From positions 56,015,109 to 56,079,108 of the forward strand of contig NW_027184085.1 in the NCBI RefSeq assembly GCF_041296385.1: DNA of 64,000 nt. Reading direction: 5' to 3'. This document shows, piece by piece, positions 1 to 13,596 of this stretch. Below the pieces are notes generated by a model. It worked only from the letters and a program-made list of their open reading frames with translations. It did no database searches and was not told the origin of the DNA. The first letter of the stretch is position 1. Each line of letters starts with the position of its first letter. Source of the stretch: Aphelocoma coerulescens. Taxonomy: Eukaryota; Chordata; Aves; Passeriformes; Corvidae. Made by a program: the position numbers and the translations under genes.

Positions 1-2980
1 TTCTTGGAAATGAGATCTTGGCAGTTACAAATGAGAGTCTCTTGGAGCATGATGTTTTTATGTCTTATGTATACTGTGTTGAGACAAAGGCATCCAGCTA
101 CCAATGTCTGTCACACAGATGAGCTGACTTATGCAGTGAACAGTCAGGGGAATAAAGTAATTGAATTCAGCTGCTAATTTTGTCTAAATACTCCAGGTAT
201 TAGAAAAATCCAGGAATGTTTCCAAAACTGCCTTGCTTATATAGAAAACTGCAGTTTAGGCTTTTCTTTTCAAGTCTTCCAACTCATTCGGACCTGGCAG
301 CTTGGACCATTTTTGTGAAAACTCCCTGGAGGTGTGAGTTTTCCAACACTCTTTTCTTTGATCCTGTAAGTCTTGTCAAATAAGTTATATATTTTTTACC
401 CAATCTTCTAGTAGCAGCACTTTGGAAAAAAAAGGAATATATGAAAAATAGACAATATCTTCTTCTTAGAATTGCACCTGGACTGATGTTAATACAGCAA
501 TTCTGCCTGCCCAGTCTTCCCTATTTTCTTGTCTGTTTGACGTAATCTGACAGCAGAGTCTTTTTCACTCTTCAAACACCAACATTTGGACCGTATTATC
601 TAGACCCTGTCATTATTCTTTAGAATGTCACTCTGTTCCACCCTCCTCCTTCTTGGCCACTAAATGATAGATTTGGCATTTTTATATACATAGCAAGTTT
701 AATATATGATCTCAGTTCTGTATTATAGGAAATTTATTTTATATTATTTATAGCTTTTGTGTTTGTCTCTTGTAATGTTGACAAAATTTGAACTTACAAG
801 AATGAATACAAGAGAAAATCAGCCAATTGTCAAGGAATCACTCTGGACAAAGGTAAATATGTGACATTTATGACTGACTTGTACTGTCTGATTGTGTTGT
901 GCTTTTCAAAATACTTTGCTTGTGCTGATGCAGTGATTCATTATCCTTTACACTGTCTTCTGTTTTGACTTTTATATAAAGCCTTTACTCCTCCTATTGG
1001 TACTGGTGCTGGTTTTCAAGATGCAAACATCTGTCCTCTGGGAATGGGTTTAGTCTTAGAGCTATTAAACAGCTGTTAGCTGAGAATTATTTCTGTCAGC
1101 AAATCTCCTTTTCTACAGAAAGACCTTTAAAAAATATGAAAGTCTGGTTCTTTGAATTCAATTTCCAATACTGTAAGACTCACCCATAAATACCAATCAT
1201 GTATAATCTTGTTTTAGTTACAGATATTTCCACATTTGAGAAACATTTATAGTAAGAAAAATGCCTTTTAACCAAACTAATTGAATTGAGGCAGTGTGGT
1301 ATTGTGAATTGCTGGAAAAACAGAGAAAACCCAGCATTTTATGTCTGGAAAAATGTTTCAGAAACTTTATTGTCTGGTCTTTTTCTAATTTAAAAAATAT
1401 TAACTCACATCAATCCATCAGAATGTTGTTCAAGTAAAGACATCCAAACCAAAAATGGGTTTATAGATTATCAGCTGAATTTGATCCTCTAAAAGATAAT
1501 TCATGTTCTAGCCCTAATTTATCTGAGTCTCTTAAATGAGTCTGAAGGATAAACTAATTAATCTGCTTTTCACTTACCTTTTTGTTAATGGCATTTCTTA
1601 CAGATGCACCTCCCCCCATCAAAAAAAAACCCAAATCAAAACAAAAAAGCCTCCAGGACTGAAGAATAATTCAGGACTTTAGATCATCTTTTGGCATGAC
1701 CTACAATAGATACTGTTCTGCCCACCACTTCCTGTAAATTACTGAGCTGTCAATCTTCTCTGTTTCTGCCAGTGTAAAAATAATTGTAATTGAAGAAATG
1801 TGGGCCGAGTAAAATGGCAGTAGAGCAATCCGATTCTCAAGATTACTACAGTTTTGTTGTGGGAAAACTGAATATTTTATCAGCTGAATAGCATAAGCAT
1901 GAAGTTTCTAGGTAGATTTTTAATGCACATGAAACCTCTCTAAAATGTCTAGAAAACACTGTATTTTCTTCTTCTCCAACATCCCATGCCCAGGCTGGAA
2001 CATTGTCGAGTATTCAGAAATGTTTGTTGTGTGTGATCATCAGCCTGCTCTTGAGCAGCAAAAAGCAGAATCCTCAAAACTTCTGGGAGTCTGAGTGGAT
2101 GTGTGGTAAAACTAATTTCACAGAGAAAATAAATTCTCTGTGCAGCAGAGTGAGTCTGAACAGATATGCTCATGTCTCACTTTCATCAGTACTGCGTTGT
2201 CCTCCAACATAAATATTAAACCAAAATGTTCGCAATAGAAGTTCACAGTGAATATCAATGCAATAACACATACTTACTTCCTTTATTTTCACCTTTCTTA
2301 TTGTATGTCTGCTCTAACCAGACATTGCACAGTAAATCAAGAATTCTGTGAAAAAAAACATTTGTTTAATGAAATAGCCATTGAGTCTGAAATGTGTCTG
2401 TGCTGAAGTGGGAGGGCAGAAAGAGCTGGAAGGATAAAGAAATTAACTAGATAGCAAATAAAATTGACTCCTTAATATAGACAGAAGAATACAGCGCTTT
2501 CTTCCTTCACTTTATTGTATAAAAATCATTTAATACATTTCCAGGCACTGGGGTTGAATAAATTGATTATAAATAACTTGCCTTCTGAGTTTTTCTTCCT
2601 TCATTACTGGTGAGCTATCAACAAGAAGTTTGTCTATTTCTTGCTGTTTTCAAGGGCAGCTGTCAGGAGAAACCATTTTGCCATGCAAAATGAGCAGGAA
2701 TTGTGCTATATATCCTCGACATGAGCTACAATCTTCTTATCTGTTAGTAACCATAAACAAGCAGGCTGTGGAATGTTTCTGTACAGTTTTCATAACTTAG
2801 GTCACTTGTTGAAAAACTTCTGCAAACACATACCAGTTACTTTTTAGCATCTCATTTTTGAATGTACAAAATTCGATATGTGAGCAATTGATGGGTTCTG
2901 ATTTCTCATCTATATGTCATTAACCTCCAAATCAGAAGTGTAATAGGAATAGCAGAGTTGATAAACTAGGGAGTCCACTC
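1..2980. other. Non-coding host DNA, no recognisable element
   Basis: AT-rich sequence without a recognisable exon, RNA gene or interspersed repeat. The open frames here are at most about 75 codons, overlap one another on opposite strands and show no domain. A short A/C-rich stretch near 1610-1655 could be a degraded A-rich tail, but nothing recognisable precedes it. It could be intron or intergenic DNA; the sequence alone does not decide. Confidence 0.6.
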
Positions 2981-3573
2981 TGTTGTGGTTTGACCCCAGC
3001 CAGCAGCCAAGCCCCAAGGCAGCCACTCGTTCATCCCTTACCAACAGGATCGGGGGAAGGGTAAAAGCTGGAAAACTCAGAAGTTGAGATAAAGACAATT
3101 TAATAGGGCAAGCAAAAGCCACGCACACGCACAAAGCAAGACAAGGAATTAATTCACTGCTTCCCATGGCAGGCAGGTGTTCAGCCATCTCCAGGAGAGC
3201 AGGGCTCCATCACGTGTAACGCTTGCTTGGGAAGACAAACGCCATCACTCCAAATGCTCCCCCCTTCCTCTTTCTTCACCCCAGCTTTATGTGCTGAGCA
3301 CGATGCCATATGGTCTGGATGGTCTGGAAATCCCTTTGGTCAGTTGGTGTCACCTGTCCCAGCTGTGTCTCCTCCCAGCCTCCCATGAACCCCCAACTCC
3401 CTCACCAGTGTGGAAGTACAAACAGCAGAAGAGGCCTTGGCTCTGTGTAAGCCCTGCCCAGCAATAACAAATACAGCTCTATGTTATCAACCCTGTGTTC
3501 AGCACAAATCCAAAACGTAGCCCCATGCCAGAAACTGTGAGGTGGATAGTCTCTACTCCAGCCAAAACCAGCA
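2981..3573 (-). mobile_element. ERVL-type LTR, minus orientation (solo or remnant)
   Basis: Read on the minus strand this is a 593-bp LTR that starts TGCTGGTTTTG and ends CCACAACA. It carries an ATAAA-type TATA motif followed by an ATTAAA polyadenylation-type motif in 'cctattaaattgtcttta'. It is a clear copy of the LTR at 15906-16478 in the opposite orientation. The two share long nearly identical blocks, for example the block around 'tgatggcgtttgtcttccc' and one around 'gagatggctgaacacctgcc'. I see no internal retroviral sequence on either side, so it is most simply a solo LTR. I could not match a target-site duplication: the flanks are cactc and taacc. Assignment to an ERVL-type avian family rests on remembered LTR features and is less certain than its being an LTR. 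Confidence 0.8.
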
Positions 3574-6500
3574 TAACCAGGCATTGAAAAGTAGACTTTA
3601 ACCTAAATGTGTGTGTGTTGGTCTGCAGAACAAGGAGAATGATTCTGTAACTTCACAGTTATAGCAAAGTGATGCATAACAAAGTCCATAAATGTGATTA
3701 TTAGACTTATTTGAAAACTGCTTAAATTTTAACTAAAAGCAACTTCTGGGTTTTAGTTTCCAGAGCAGTAAAATTACAAAGTGTGGTCTATACCTCAAAT
3801 GAAAATATTGAAGGAAATTGCCAATTTTTGCCTGGTTAGAAAGGAAATAACTGATATTTGCAAACATTACTGATCTGTTTTCTCCAAAAATAAGGGAAAA
3901 TTTTTGAGTGATTCTACATATAAAGCGTGGTAGTTAAGTTTCAAAAGAAAGCCACAATAAGAAAATGGAAAATTAAGTGGGTTTTTTTATTAAGACTGTT
4001 TAGAGGAAATTATTTACTTCAATTTTATTATTTTTTTAAGAAATAAAACTAAGTTTCATTCTGTTTTTTAACTGCTCTGAAGTAAAGACAACAGACAAAT
4101 CTACTAGTTGGCTATACTGTGCTTGGATATACTGTCCATTTGCTATGTAATTTCAATTTCAAGTGTTTTGATATTGGACAATCTTAGTGGAGAAATTTAT
4201 ACATATAGTCTATTTTATATATTAAATGACACAAAACATGATGTCATTTTCTAGTCATTTTGACTTACAGTAAATTTTTGTGCAGGATTTAGGGAGAGGA
4301 AGGGGAGACTGCAGCTTTTAAATGCAAACAGAAGCTGCCTTTGTTCATGCTACCTGGGCGGCTTGTGGAAATCTATATTCAGAATGTAAATTTTTGGGGG
4401 TAAGTCAAAGTCTGCCAAGGACATTGCACATTCAGATGGGAATTGACTCATAATCTGGAATGTGGAACCATAACACACAGTTATTTGGATAGGCTGAATA
4501 TTATTTTGGGACTGGTGCTCACATCAAACTCTTAAAGGCCTAAAATAGCACAAAGTGGTTAACCAGAGAAAACTGTCGAAAGGCTGTGTGTTTTCCAGGG
4601 GTGGATTGGTGAAATCTCCTTAGCACCAACAGTTCCACAAATGTTTATCTTAAAAGCCCTTGTTGTCTGTATTGTCCCACCATGCTTTTGGGATAAAAAA
4701 GACTGCTGAAGTCAAGGACTTACAGACCACAGTGAGAAGAAGACAGTCAAAGAAAGGGTTACATGGTTGCATTAATACTGCCTGGGGTTCCAAGCAATCA
4801 CTTGGGGTTTCTCCATCACAATTTCCCAGACTGGAACTAGACATTCTAGTCTGCTGACCATTCTTTTTGGAAATGGAATGTATGTGATTTTTTTTAAAAA
4901 GCATTTCTATACTTCTGTGAAGGTAAGTCTGACTCTAGCAACAAATAAGAAATGACCACATAATGCTATTTTAGAAAAGAAGATGCAGAAAAGATGATTT
5001 CCAGTACATGCATACTCACTAGCCCACAAACATGATAGTCTGAACATTGGGAAAAAAACAATATTATTTTGTGACTCAATGAAAATAGTTTACATCCCTT
5101 GCTATTTATAATCTAGACATCCTGATTCAGTAGGTTGACTTACTGTGTCAGCAAGTACAGGGCGCACACTAATAAATGAGGAGAGAATGTCAACTATGCT
5201 GGCAGGAAATGGCCAGTCATACAGCTGACAGCCAGTCTTGGCAAGGAATATATGTAATGGTTTGGTGCTGCAAGCTGTTTGTAGTTAGCATTACCAAAGC
5301 TGCCAGCCAATTGCCTCATAAGGTCTGCTGACAGGCAGTAATCTAATCTGGCCTCCCATTTGTTCTTTGTTTTTATCTGCTAAACACAACTTCATCTTTC
5401 CCGTGGTTGGCTTGTATGCTATTTAAAATCTGAACATTGCATTCAATCTTGTGGACATGAGAATAGCAGAGGTGTTATAATCAAAATCATATAGAACTGG
5501 GCCTCTGGAAACAATTTTTCATGAAGATATGCTCGGATTTCAAAATAAACTTACTATAAAACAGGAAAGAATGTGGTTGCATTATTTTCTCCATATATGT
5601 CCTGTTTCGAGCTGAAATTTGAAAGTGGGGATGTTTTCCATCATAAGGAATTCCAAATAGATATCAGGGGTAGACTGGAGGGAGAATTGCAGGTACAGCG
5701 GAAAACAGATTCAAGGTTGCTGGCTTGATCAAAACACAGAAATAAGTATGCATTGTGATTGAATAAAGTAACTTACATGTAAAATAAGTAAGGTTATACA
5801 AGGTATGTTCAGATTTGCTGGTTTTATTTCAAGCTATGTGTTAAAAAGCTGCTGGCTTAAGATACATCCCTGAGGAGTCAGTGTGTTCTTATGGCTTTGA
5901 TTGACTTGAAATTTATTATTTGTGGTACAAAAGTACGAATCGAGAATGTCTGTCCATATAAAGTCAGGATGGTCTAGTGGGAAGGGTGCTAAACTGGTGT
6001 AATTTCTTTTCTCCTCCAGAAACTCCCAGTGTGCTGATGGCATATTTGATTAGGACTAGATCAAGATAAGTGCTGCGTATCAAAAAGTGTTTCTAATAAA
6101 CATTAACTGCCTCTGCCTAGCGACTCATTTCTCAAAGCAGCCAGTTTAGTGGAGCCAAGCCTTGCAACTGCCAGTATTTTCAGATACGAATTTCCACTCA
6201 CAGTGTTCTTCTGGCCCTGTGCGTGTGCCCAGATGTGACTTGCTGTGGTCAGCATGTAGCAGCTTGGCATTCATGGCAACATCTCACTGGTATTGCAGAC
6301 CAGGTGTTGTATAACTCTTCCATGCAAAATGAAATGAGCCTATCTGGTTTGTTGTGCTCACCTCTCGCCAAATTATATCTGTGAGGAAGATGTAATCCCA
6401 GGAGATGCAGGGTCATTTCTGTTCCGTAGTGAAGGCAGCTGACTCTGGGTTTTCTCTGATGGCTTCACCTCCCGCTGGTATGGTGTTGTGAGACCCACAC

Positions 6501-9500
6501 TGAAGTGCTCTTTGGAAACCTTGCTTAGGGCCGTGCCTTCCTTCCACCCCGGTCTTCCTCCCTTTCTTTCATAACAACATAAAATCAGAGGATAGAAATG
6601 TTCTGTCTTAAATGAGATCTTGTAAAAACAAAAATTGTGAAAAATTAATCTCTTTAACAGTAGATTCCTGCCTGCCAAAATGTACCTTGGTTTTTATTGT
6701 CTACATTTCTCAAGGCTGGCAGGACAAAATTCATTTTCTTGAAGGAACACAGATGACAAAGGTGTTCAAACTTGGGAATTGTTTTTTCTGTAGTGTCAGG
6801 GGCTTACTAAAAAATCTGAAACTGATACCCAGAATCAGCAATTTTTAAAGCACTGCTGGTAGCGCAGCTTATGACAAGGTTCTTTTTCTTGACTTGGAAA
6901 TATTAAGAATCAGTTGTATGAAGCCTCTGGGCATCAAGGAAAAAGTCTTTTTCTGACAGCACAAATCCTCAGAGAACAAAAATACATTTGCCAAAACCTC
7001 ATTAATATATAAGGATGAAATGATGTACCAAAGTTCATCTCTAAAATAAAAATTATGAGCAATTTATATATTAGAATATAGTTTACATATATCATATATT
7101 ATACACCTATATAACATATTTTTATATTATCTATGCATCAGAACATAAATTATGTAATAACCTAATTTTAACAAGTAAAATACAATGAAACATTACCAGT
7201 GTGATTCATTATTTGTTCCCAATCTATTACTATTGATTACTTAGTAGGAAAATATGAAAGAATTTAATGCAAATCACAAACCAATACCCACATTTTTTTC
7301 CTTTAATTATTTAGTGACAGGTGTCATATGGACGTTTAAGGATCTAAGCAGATATTCAGAATGAAATGCTGAAGAAGAAAGTCCAGTCAGCTCTAGGTAA
7401 AAGTAAAGGTTTTTCGCTCACTGATGGGAAAAGAAGTTTAAGTGGGAATTGATGCTTGTGAGAAGGGAGAAAAAATGAGGTCAACTAGAGGTGTTCTCAT
7501 GGATTTACTAACTGTATTGTGCAAAATGGATAAGGACCGTCTCATCCAGAATTAAAAAGTATTTTTTGTGCAAAGTCCATTAGAAATCTCCTGTTTTGCA
7601 ATTTTCGTACAGTACTGGGACAATAATTAGATTGGCAGCTGGCACAATACTATTTGACCTGTTTACATGATTGATTTCCTTTTTTTTTGCTACAGCTTTT
7701 CTGTTTTCATTCCTAATAGAGGTGGTGGTTGATCCTTCTTGAAAGGACAAGATGTATCTCCCCTCTTCAATGAAGTGCCTGCAATTTCTGCTGCTTCTGT
7801 TGCACCTGCTAACTTCCCTTGCTGTCTCCCTATTTCACAAGATCTCGAGCAAATCAGGCATCGATAAGGAGATTTTCTTGCAATGGAAAGAGTTCCACTT
7901 TTTAGGAGCCTCTCAAAATAAATTAAATCTTCTTTTGTATAATCTGAAACATATTTCTCTGTAGGAATTATTTCTTTTCAGAGTTTATCCCTCTGTTCTT
8001 ACCTCAAAAGGAAAAGCAAACGTCACCAGGCGCAAAAATCACCCAAGCCCAAAAGGACTTGCCTATATTACAGATCTATTTTTCAAAGTACATCAGAACT
8101 TTGCAACAGTAAAATACCAGAAATGGCAACTAAGATGAATGCCTGTAGGTTTTTTCCAATCAATAAAAATATCAAGAGTAAAAAAAGTATGTGTTTGATT
8201 GGAGGAATATGGGGGTTTTTAACTGTTAAAGAAGCTCTACCAAGAGCATTTTAAGATTCTGTCAGTCTTCCTTGTTAAAAAGAAATTCCAAATCAATGCA
8301 TCTGTTTTGGCTTAATATTTGTAATCACAAACCTTTTTGAGAAATGCCAGTATTCTCTCTTGAGATGTGTCCATGCATGATGACCAAGAGAATTCTACAC
8401 AGAAAACAAGAGAGAGAAGGAGCAGAGAGGAAAGAAAGAAAAGTCTACCGAAACAAAATTGTATTTTCTTTACTGATTGTGGTCTGCTTTTCATCTACTT
8501 AAATTTTTCTCATCTCATTTGAGGTTATAGAGTGTAATATACCACAGCTATGAAATTGACATGATGTAAAACCCCAGGGGGAAAGACACTTTTGGGATGA
8601 AGTTTTCAAACAAACTGACTTGAAAAGTAACAGTCGCATTGTTCTTCCCATACTTCATGCTCAAAGGAAAAAATCTGACCCCCGCATCAGTCAAAGAGTA
8701 ATTGCTCATGAAAATGAATTATAAATTTAAAGGGAATAAGTTTCTCTTTTCCATTACATGAAAAACAGGATAGTTGGATCTAAAAAGCATTGAGTAATTC
8801 TTTCAAGTAGTGCAGGACAATACTTATATTTGGGCCTTGATTGCAGTAAAATGTTATCTGTGATCTTGTCCAGATTTTATATTTTTTATTTTGATGATGA
8901 TGGTGATGATGGAGTCATTCTCCAAAATACCACTACAAATCTAGGCTCCAGTAGGAGGCAATAGGTCCAGGGTAGTTACTTAAATTAGAAATGCGTTGAA
9001 TGTAATTGATCTCTATTTGATGACTACTCTAGGGATAGTGGAATTAATACAAGTGTCCACAGCCCGTAATAGATCATCTCATTGTTCTGAATTATTCTTT
9101 GCATGGTATTAATATCACTCTTTTAGTTTTAGTTTGCATACAATGAAGTGACTACAAAATTTACATACTTGTATTAAAATTTGTTTGTGCAGAGATAGAT
9201 TAGAATTTGATTTTTAAAGTGATCCAAATACACTTATGTCTCACCTTGAAAGTGAAAAATTGAATGCTTACCGGTTTTAGCTTCTTAAATTCTCAAATGA
9301 CTAATCAGTTAAAGGAAGAGAAGGGAAGAAAGGAGGGGAAGAGAGGTTTTCAAAACATTTTAAATTGCAAAGCACATTGTGACAGACTGTGATGAGTTTC
9401 AGAAAATGATACAAAGCATTCCCTACTCAGTGTATGATTTTCACTTTCTGTTTGTCTATCACTTTGTCCAGCATTTGTTGCTAGCTTCTACACTGAGAGA

Positions 9501-12500
9501 GAACTTTGAGCTCGAAATTCTACTTTGACTCATGATCTCCTTCAACTTTTGGTATTGAAGCATGTTATCTATAAGGGAAGAGTGAGTTGAGAGGCCTGGG
9601 AGCAGGTTTTAGTTTTTCAAGATGAATTCAGTAAATGAAACAGATATTTTTTCATCATTCCACCACAACTCCCCTCCCCTCCTCTTCCCTTTACTTGCCT
9701 TCCCAGGATGCTTGAGTGCGGTAAGGAAGGAAACATTGGAGAGCACAAATAGATCCCAAGTATGAATAGGAAGCAGTAAGATATTACATATATGTATATA
9801 CATGTTATAAACCAGTTTAAATTGGAAGAAAACCTGATTGGTATGCATCATTCCTTCCATGCTTGGGGTATTTTTTTCTGACTTAGGCTCTGTAGTTCAA
9901 CCATCTCTCTGACATTTTCACTTCTGTCAGGGTTTACACTTATTAGGTTTGTGTTGACTTAATGTCAATCTAGTACAGATGAATATACTGGAGATAGTAA
10001 TAAAAACACAGTGCTCAGCACAAAGGACATGTAAAATATTCGTGGTGGTTTGTATGTCATTGGAGCTGAAGGTGTTCAAAGGATACCTTTGATATCTTGC
10101 ACTGGGAGTGTGTTTACTTTACACAGCAATAAATTTATTTATTATGTTAATTAGATTAGTAGATCCTGTACAGCTGCCATGGGATAAATGAACATTCACT
10201 TATGACTTTTTTTGCTTTACTGGGAGGGAAAATGAGAGAAAGTTTGTTGAGAAGTTAATTTAGAGTGGAACTGCATTGTACAGCACTGGTATCAATTTAC
10301 TGACAATTTAAGTTTTTCTAATAAGAGGTTAACTTTGGAGTTACTTTCATGAGAATATCACATAAGGTAAGCATGCAGTAAATATTACATCTGTTTCCAT
10401 CACTAGTTAGGAGTTTTGTTCTTTTAAAAGTTGACGTTTTGCATGGGAGTAAGTGAAGAGTTGCAAAATAAAAGTATTTTTCCTTAGTTTGCAAATGTCT
10501 GAAGGCCATTCTCATTAGTTCTGGATTCTTTTGAACTGCCATCATTTGGAACAGCTCAGAACTTTAACTCAGCCGTTTGTCAGATGTGATGGAACATCAA
10601 ACAATCAAATGGAAATACATGAAAAACACATGTTTAAAAAAAGCATCCACATGTGCAAAAAACTCCTTTAATGGTGCTCATCATCTCTTATGTAAATCTG
10701 AATGAAACTTACATTTTTTATGTATTTCCACTGCACTATCATATTCAAATCTGGTGGCAACAAATTGATCAACAATAAAAATTTTAATACAGTAGCATAT
10801 TGAACATGACATATTATACTAATTTAGAAGTTCAGTTTTTAATGACTTCAGTTGCCTACTTCCTCTTTTTCTGCCAGCTGAACTTTGAAAAGGGCACTTT
10901 TGACCTTTCTTTTGTGCCCATTCAACACTTCTTTGTAAATTAATTGCATATGTACATTTCTGTGTGCTTTTTGCATGTAAGTGATGTAATGTAAGTGTGG
11001 GAGAGTTCTCTCATGTTTTCATGAAGATGGGGTTTTAGAAATGCAGCCTTGGTACAGGGAATGTATTTGACTGCAAGCTGTTTGATTTGTTTATATACAA
11101 CTTGGAGGAAATGCTTTTAAAATCAGGTGTTGATTCTGTATTGAAAAAGTGTGCAAAACACACCGATAATTTATTTGTCCCAATTTATTTTGGAGAGATT
11201 TGCTTATTTACATTATTCAGTCTTCTGTAAATTGTATCTTTTATTGTGCAGATAGTTGAGCAAGTAAGGGGCAATCTTTGCACCATTTGCAAAATTAGAA
11301 CCTGCATCCTAAAACTTCTTTGTCTTGTTCCTTTTCTTTCCCCTCTTCAGTTCATTGAAAATATCCTAGGTTTTATCAACTAACTGAAATTTACAACTAT
11401 CGTCTTGGAGTCTGTGATTTGGACTCCTTTCTTGGGGATGTGGAAGTGCTGCAAGATCTGTGTTGTGATGTTGTTCTCTCCCCTTGCCCTTCTCCTCCCA
11501 AATGTTTGGAAAGCAAGAATGCAGAGAACTTTAAGACTTACTGTGATTTTGAACATCTTGAGCTCTATTGAAGCTCCCATGGAAATGCAGTATATCATTG
11601 TTAGATTGTTGGCTATTACAAAATTATCTTCCCTCTTAGTTCACTTAAAATAAGCCATACAAAAAAGAATGTTTTAACCACAAAGTCATGGGATCAGGTA
11701 CGAGAAAAGACTAGTCTGAGCATCATGTACCCATACATTCTTATGTTTATTCAAAATTTTTGTGTTTTATAATAAGACTGTTTTCACATTCATCTGGACA
11801 ATTGCTGTTTTTTAGCACTGAAATGCTTTAAGAATAGGTGTTATAGTCCAAATATGCAAAACCATGCTAGTGAAGAGTGCAGATTAGAGGAGCTAACTGA
11901 AGTTGTTAGAATGAAATTCATTTGTGGACATAAAAAGTGTCACGGATATCCACTGCAGTTCTTTGTGGGATTAAATCAATGCAAGTTAGCGTGCTGTGTG
12001 TTCACTGATGGCAATAGAGTGTTATTACTTTCTGGATGTATCTGTTTTATGTGAATCTGACTGCCAGACAGCAAGAAAATCCTTCTATATTCTCTGGATG
12101 TCTGTTTTGTATTAAAAAGAATTCAAAATATTAACTTAAACACAAAACTTCAAAACACAGAAAGAAAACAACAGTTGAAAAAATAGCTATAATATTTAAT
12201 AGCAATTTATTACTTTGTTTGATCATGGAAATTTTAGTCAGGATTATTTTTGTTGCCAAGTCCAAACTATATTTAGCATTAAGGGAGAAAATGATTTGCA
12301 TCATGGTTTTTTGTCTTACATGAAACTGGAGATTTAGTAAGGGTTTCAAAATTGAATTTACTATTTTTTTTCCCCCCAAGGAAATAGATGCAATTTTCCC
12401 ATCAGGATAAAAAGGGTAATTTTTATTTTTTTGAGATCAAAACAGCTTCATTATATATTTGAAAAAGATTAAACAAAGACCTTTTACTTTTGCAGCTACT

Positions 12501-13478
12501 AATTCATCACACCTTATCTTTACACACAAGATTTTACCATAAAAATAGTCATTTCCTTTATCCATCATGTCATATTTTAAGACGGGCTAAAAATAGCACA
12601 ATGAAAGGCAGGATATTGCCACAGTGAAAACATCTTGTGTTTTCAACATTTGGATTATATTAACGTTGCAGTCTCCTTTCATTGCAAAGGTGTCATGTTG
12701 GTTTCCTTAACCTCAGAGCTGTGTTAGAAGAACTGCATCCGAGCTTGGTTACCAGAATAATATAAATACTACTTCATGTCCTTGGAATTTCTTATTGCAA
12801 TTGCTGTAACTTCATGTCAGCTGGGTTGAGGTTTTTGCAATACTGAGCACTGATTGGTCTGCACAGAAAAGTCCCTGTGTTTCACTCTGAACTTTTTATG
12901 CTGTATACAAAAAGACGGCTTTAATTATTTTAAAAAATGTGGACGCATGGTAGCAGGAATTTTCAATAGCCTTGTGTAAAAGTCCTGAGACTAACTGTAT
13001 TATTATGAAACAAAGTGGGAACAGAAATATATTGTAGACAGAAAGAAACAATTTCTTCTTGCAGAGAAACAAGACTTGATCCTTAGCTACATTCTGAAAA
13101 TCACACTGCTGGCTGTGAGTGTATCAGTAGAGGTGGCGAATACGTTGTTACACCCTTGGTCTTAACCTCAGTTTTGGATTTGCTGAGAGTCACCACACAG
13201 AAATCATTTACTGGCTGCTGTCTGTTAGAGCTGCCTGTTGCACACATCTGACAAGCAACCAGGGCTTTCTTGCAGCTCCATTAGACAAAACAGAGGTTTG
13301 CACTTTTGTCTCTGAATCTCAAAGAGTATTAAGGATCCTCTGTGCATCTACTTAGAAAAGAATTTTCATGTGTGTTAATTTAACACAACATTGTAGGTGA
13401 AAAATATTAAGTGAATTGGAATATTTTTTCCCAGTGCATCAGTAGTATGGAGTAAATTTAAATATCTGTGCAATAGTC
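3574..13478. other. Non-coding host DNA, no recognisable gene
   Basis: About 10 kb of AT-rich DNA. It contains an AT-rich stretch at 7061-7165, a small GAT-rich run near 8893-8916 and a purine-rich run near 9310-9350. Short frames on both strands lack domains. Segments near 5150-5420 and 6100-6360 have more even base composition and could be conserved elements or very old repeats, but nothing in the sequence itself proves this. Confidence 0.55.
7061..7165. repeat. AT-rich low-complexity tract
   Basis: Roughly 100 bases consist almost only of A and T in TATA/ATAT-type words. This is simple low-complexity DNA with no coding or RNA-gene signature. Confidence 0.7.
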
Positions 13479-13596
13479 CATGTGTTAATAATGCCAAGGT
13501 CATGGGTTCAACCCCTGTATGGGCCATTCACTTAAGAGTCAGACTCAATTATCCCTGTGGGTCCCTTCCAACTCAGAATATTCTGTGATTCTGTGA
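13479..13596 (+). mobile_element. tRNA-Ile-derived SINE with CR1 3' tail (TguSINE1-like), 5'-truncated
   Basis: The left half matches the 3' half of a tRNA-Ile: a degraded anticodon-loop region ('gttaataatgccaaggtc'), then the B-box-like 'gggttcaacccc', then 'tatgggcca'. It continues directly into a CR1-type 3' end ('gggtcccttccaactcag') and closes with a short tandem of ATTCTGTG. This tRNA-Ile plus CR1-tail structure is the hallmark of the songbird SINE described as TguSINE1. The tRNA A-box half is missing or degraded, so the copy is 5'-truncated; the left boundary is uncertain by about 10 bp. SINEs of this kind depend on CR1 reverse transcriptase, which recognises the shared tail. Confidence 0.85.

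Noticed and set aside
8893..8916. GAT-rich run as a notable microsatellite
   Set aside because: Too short and interrupted to be informative.
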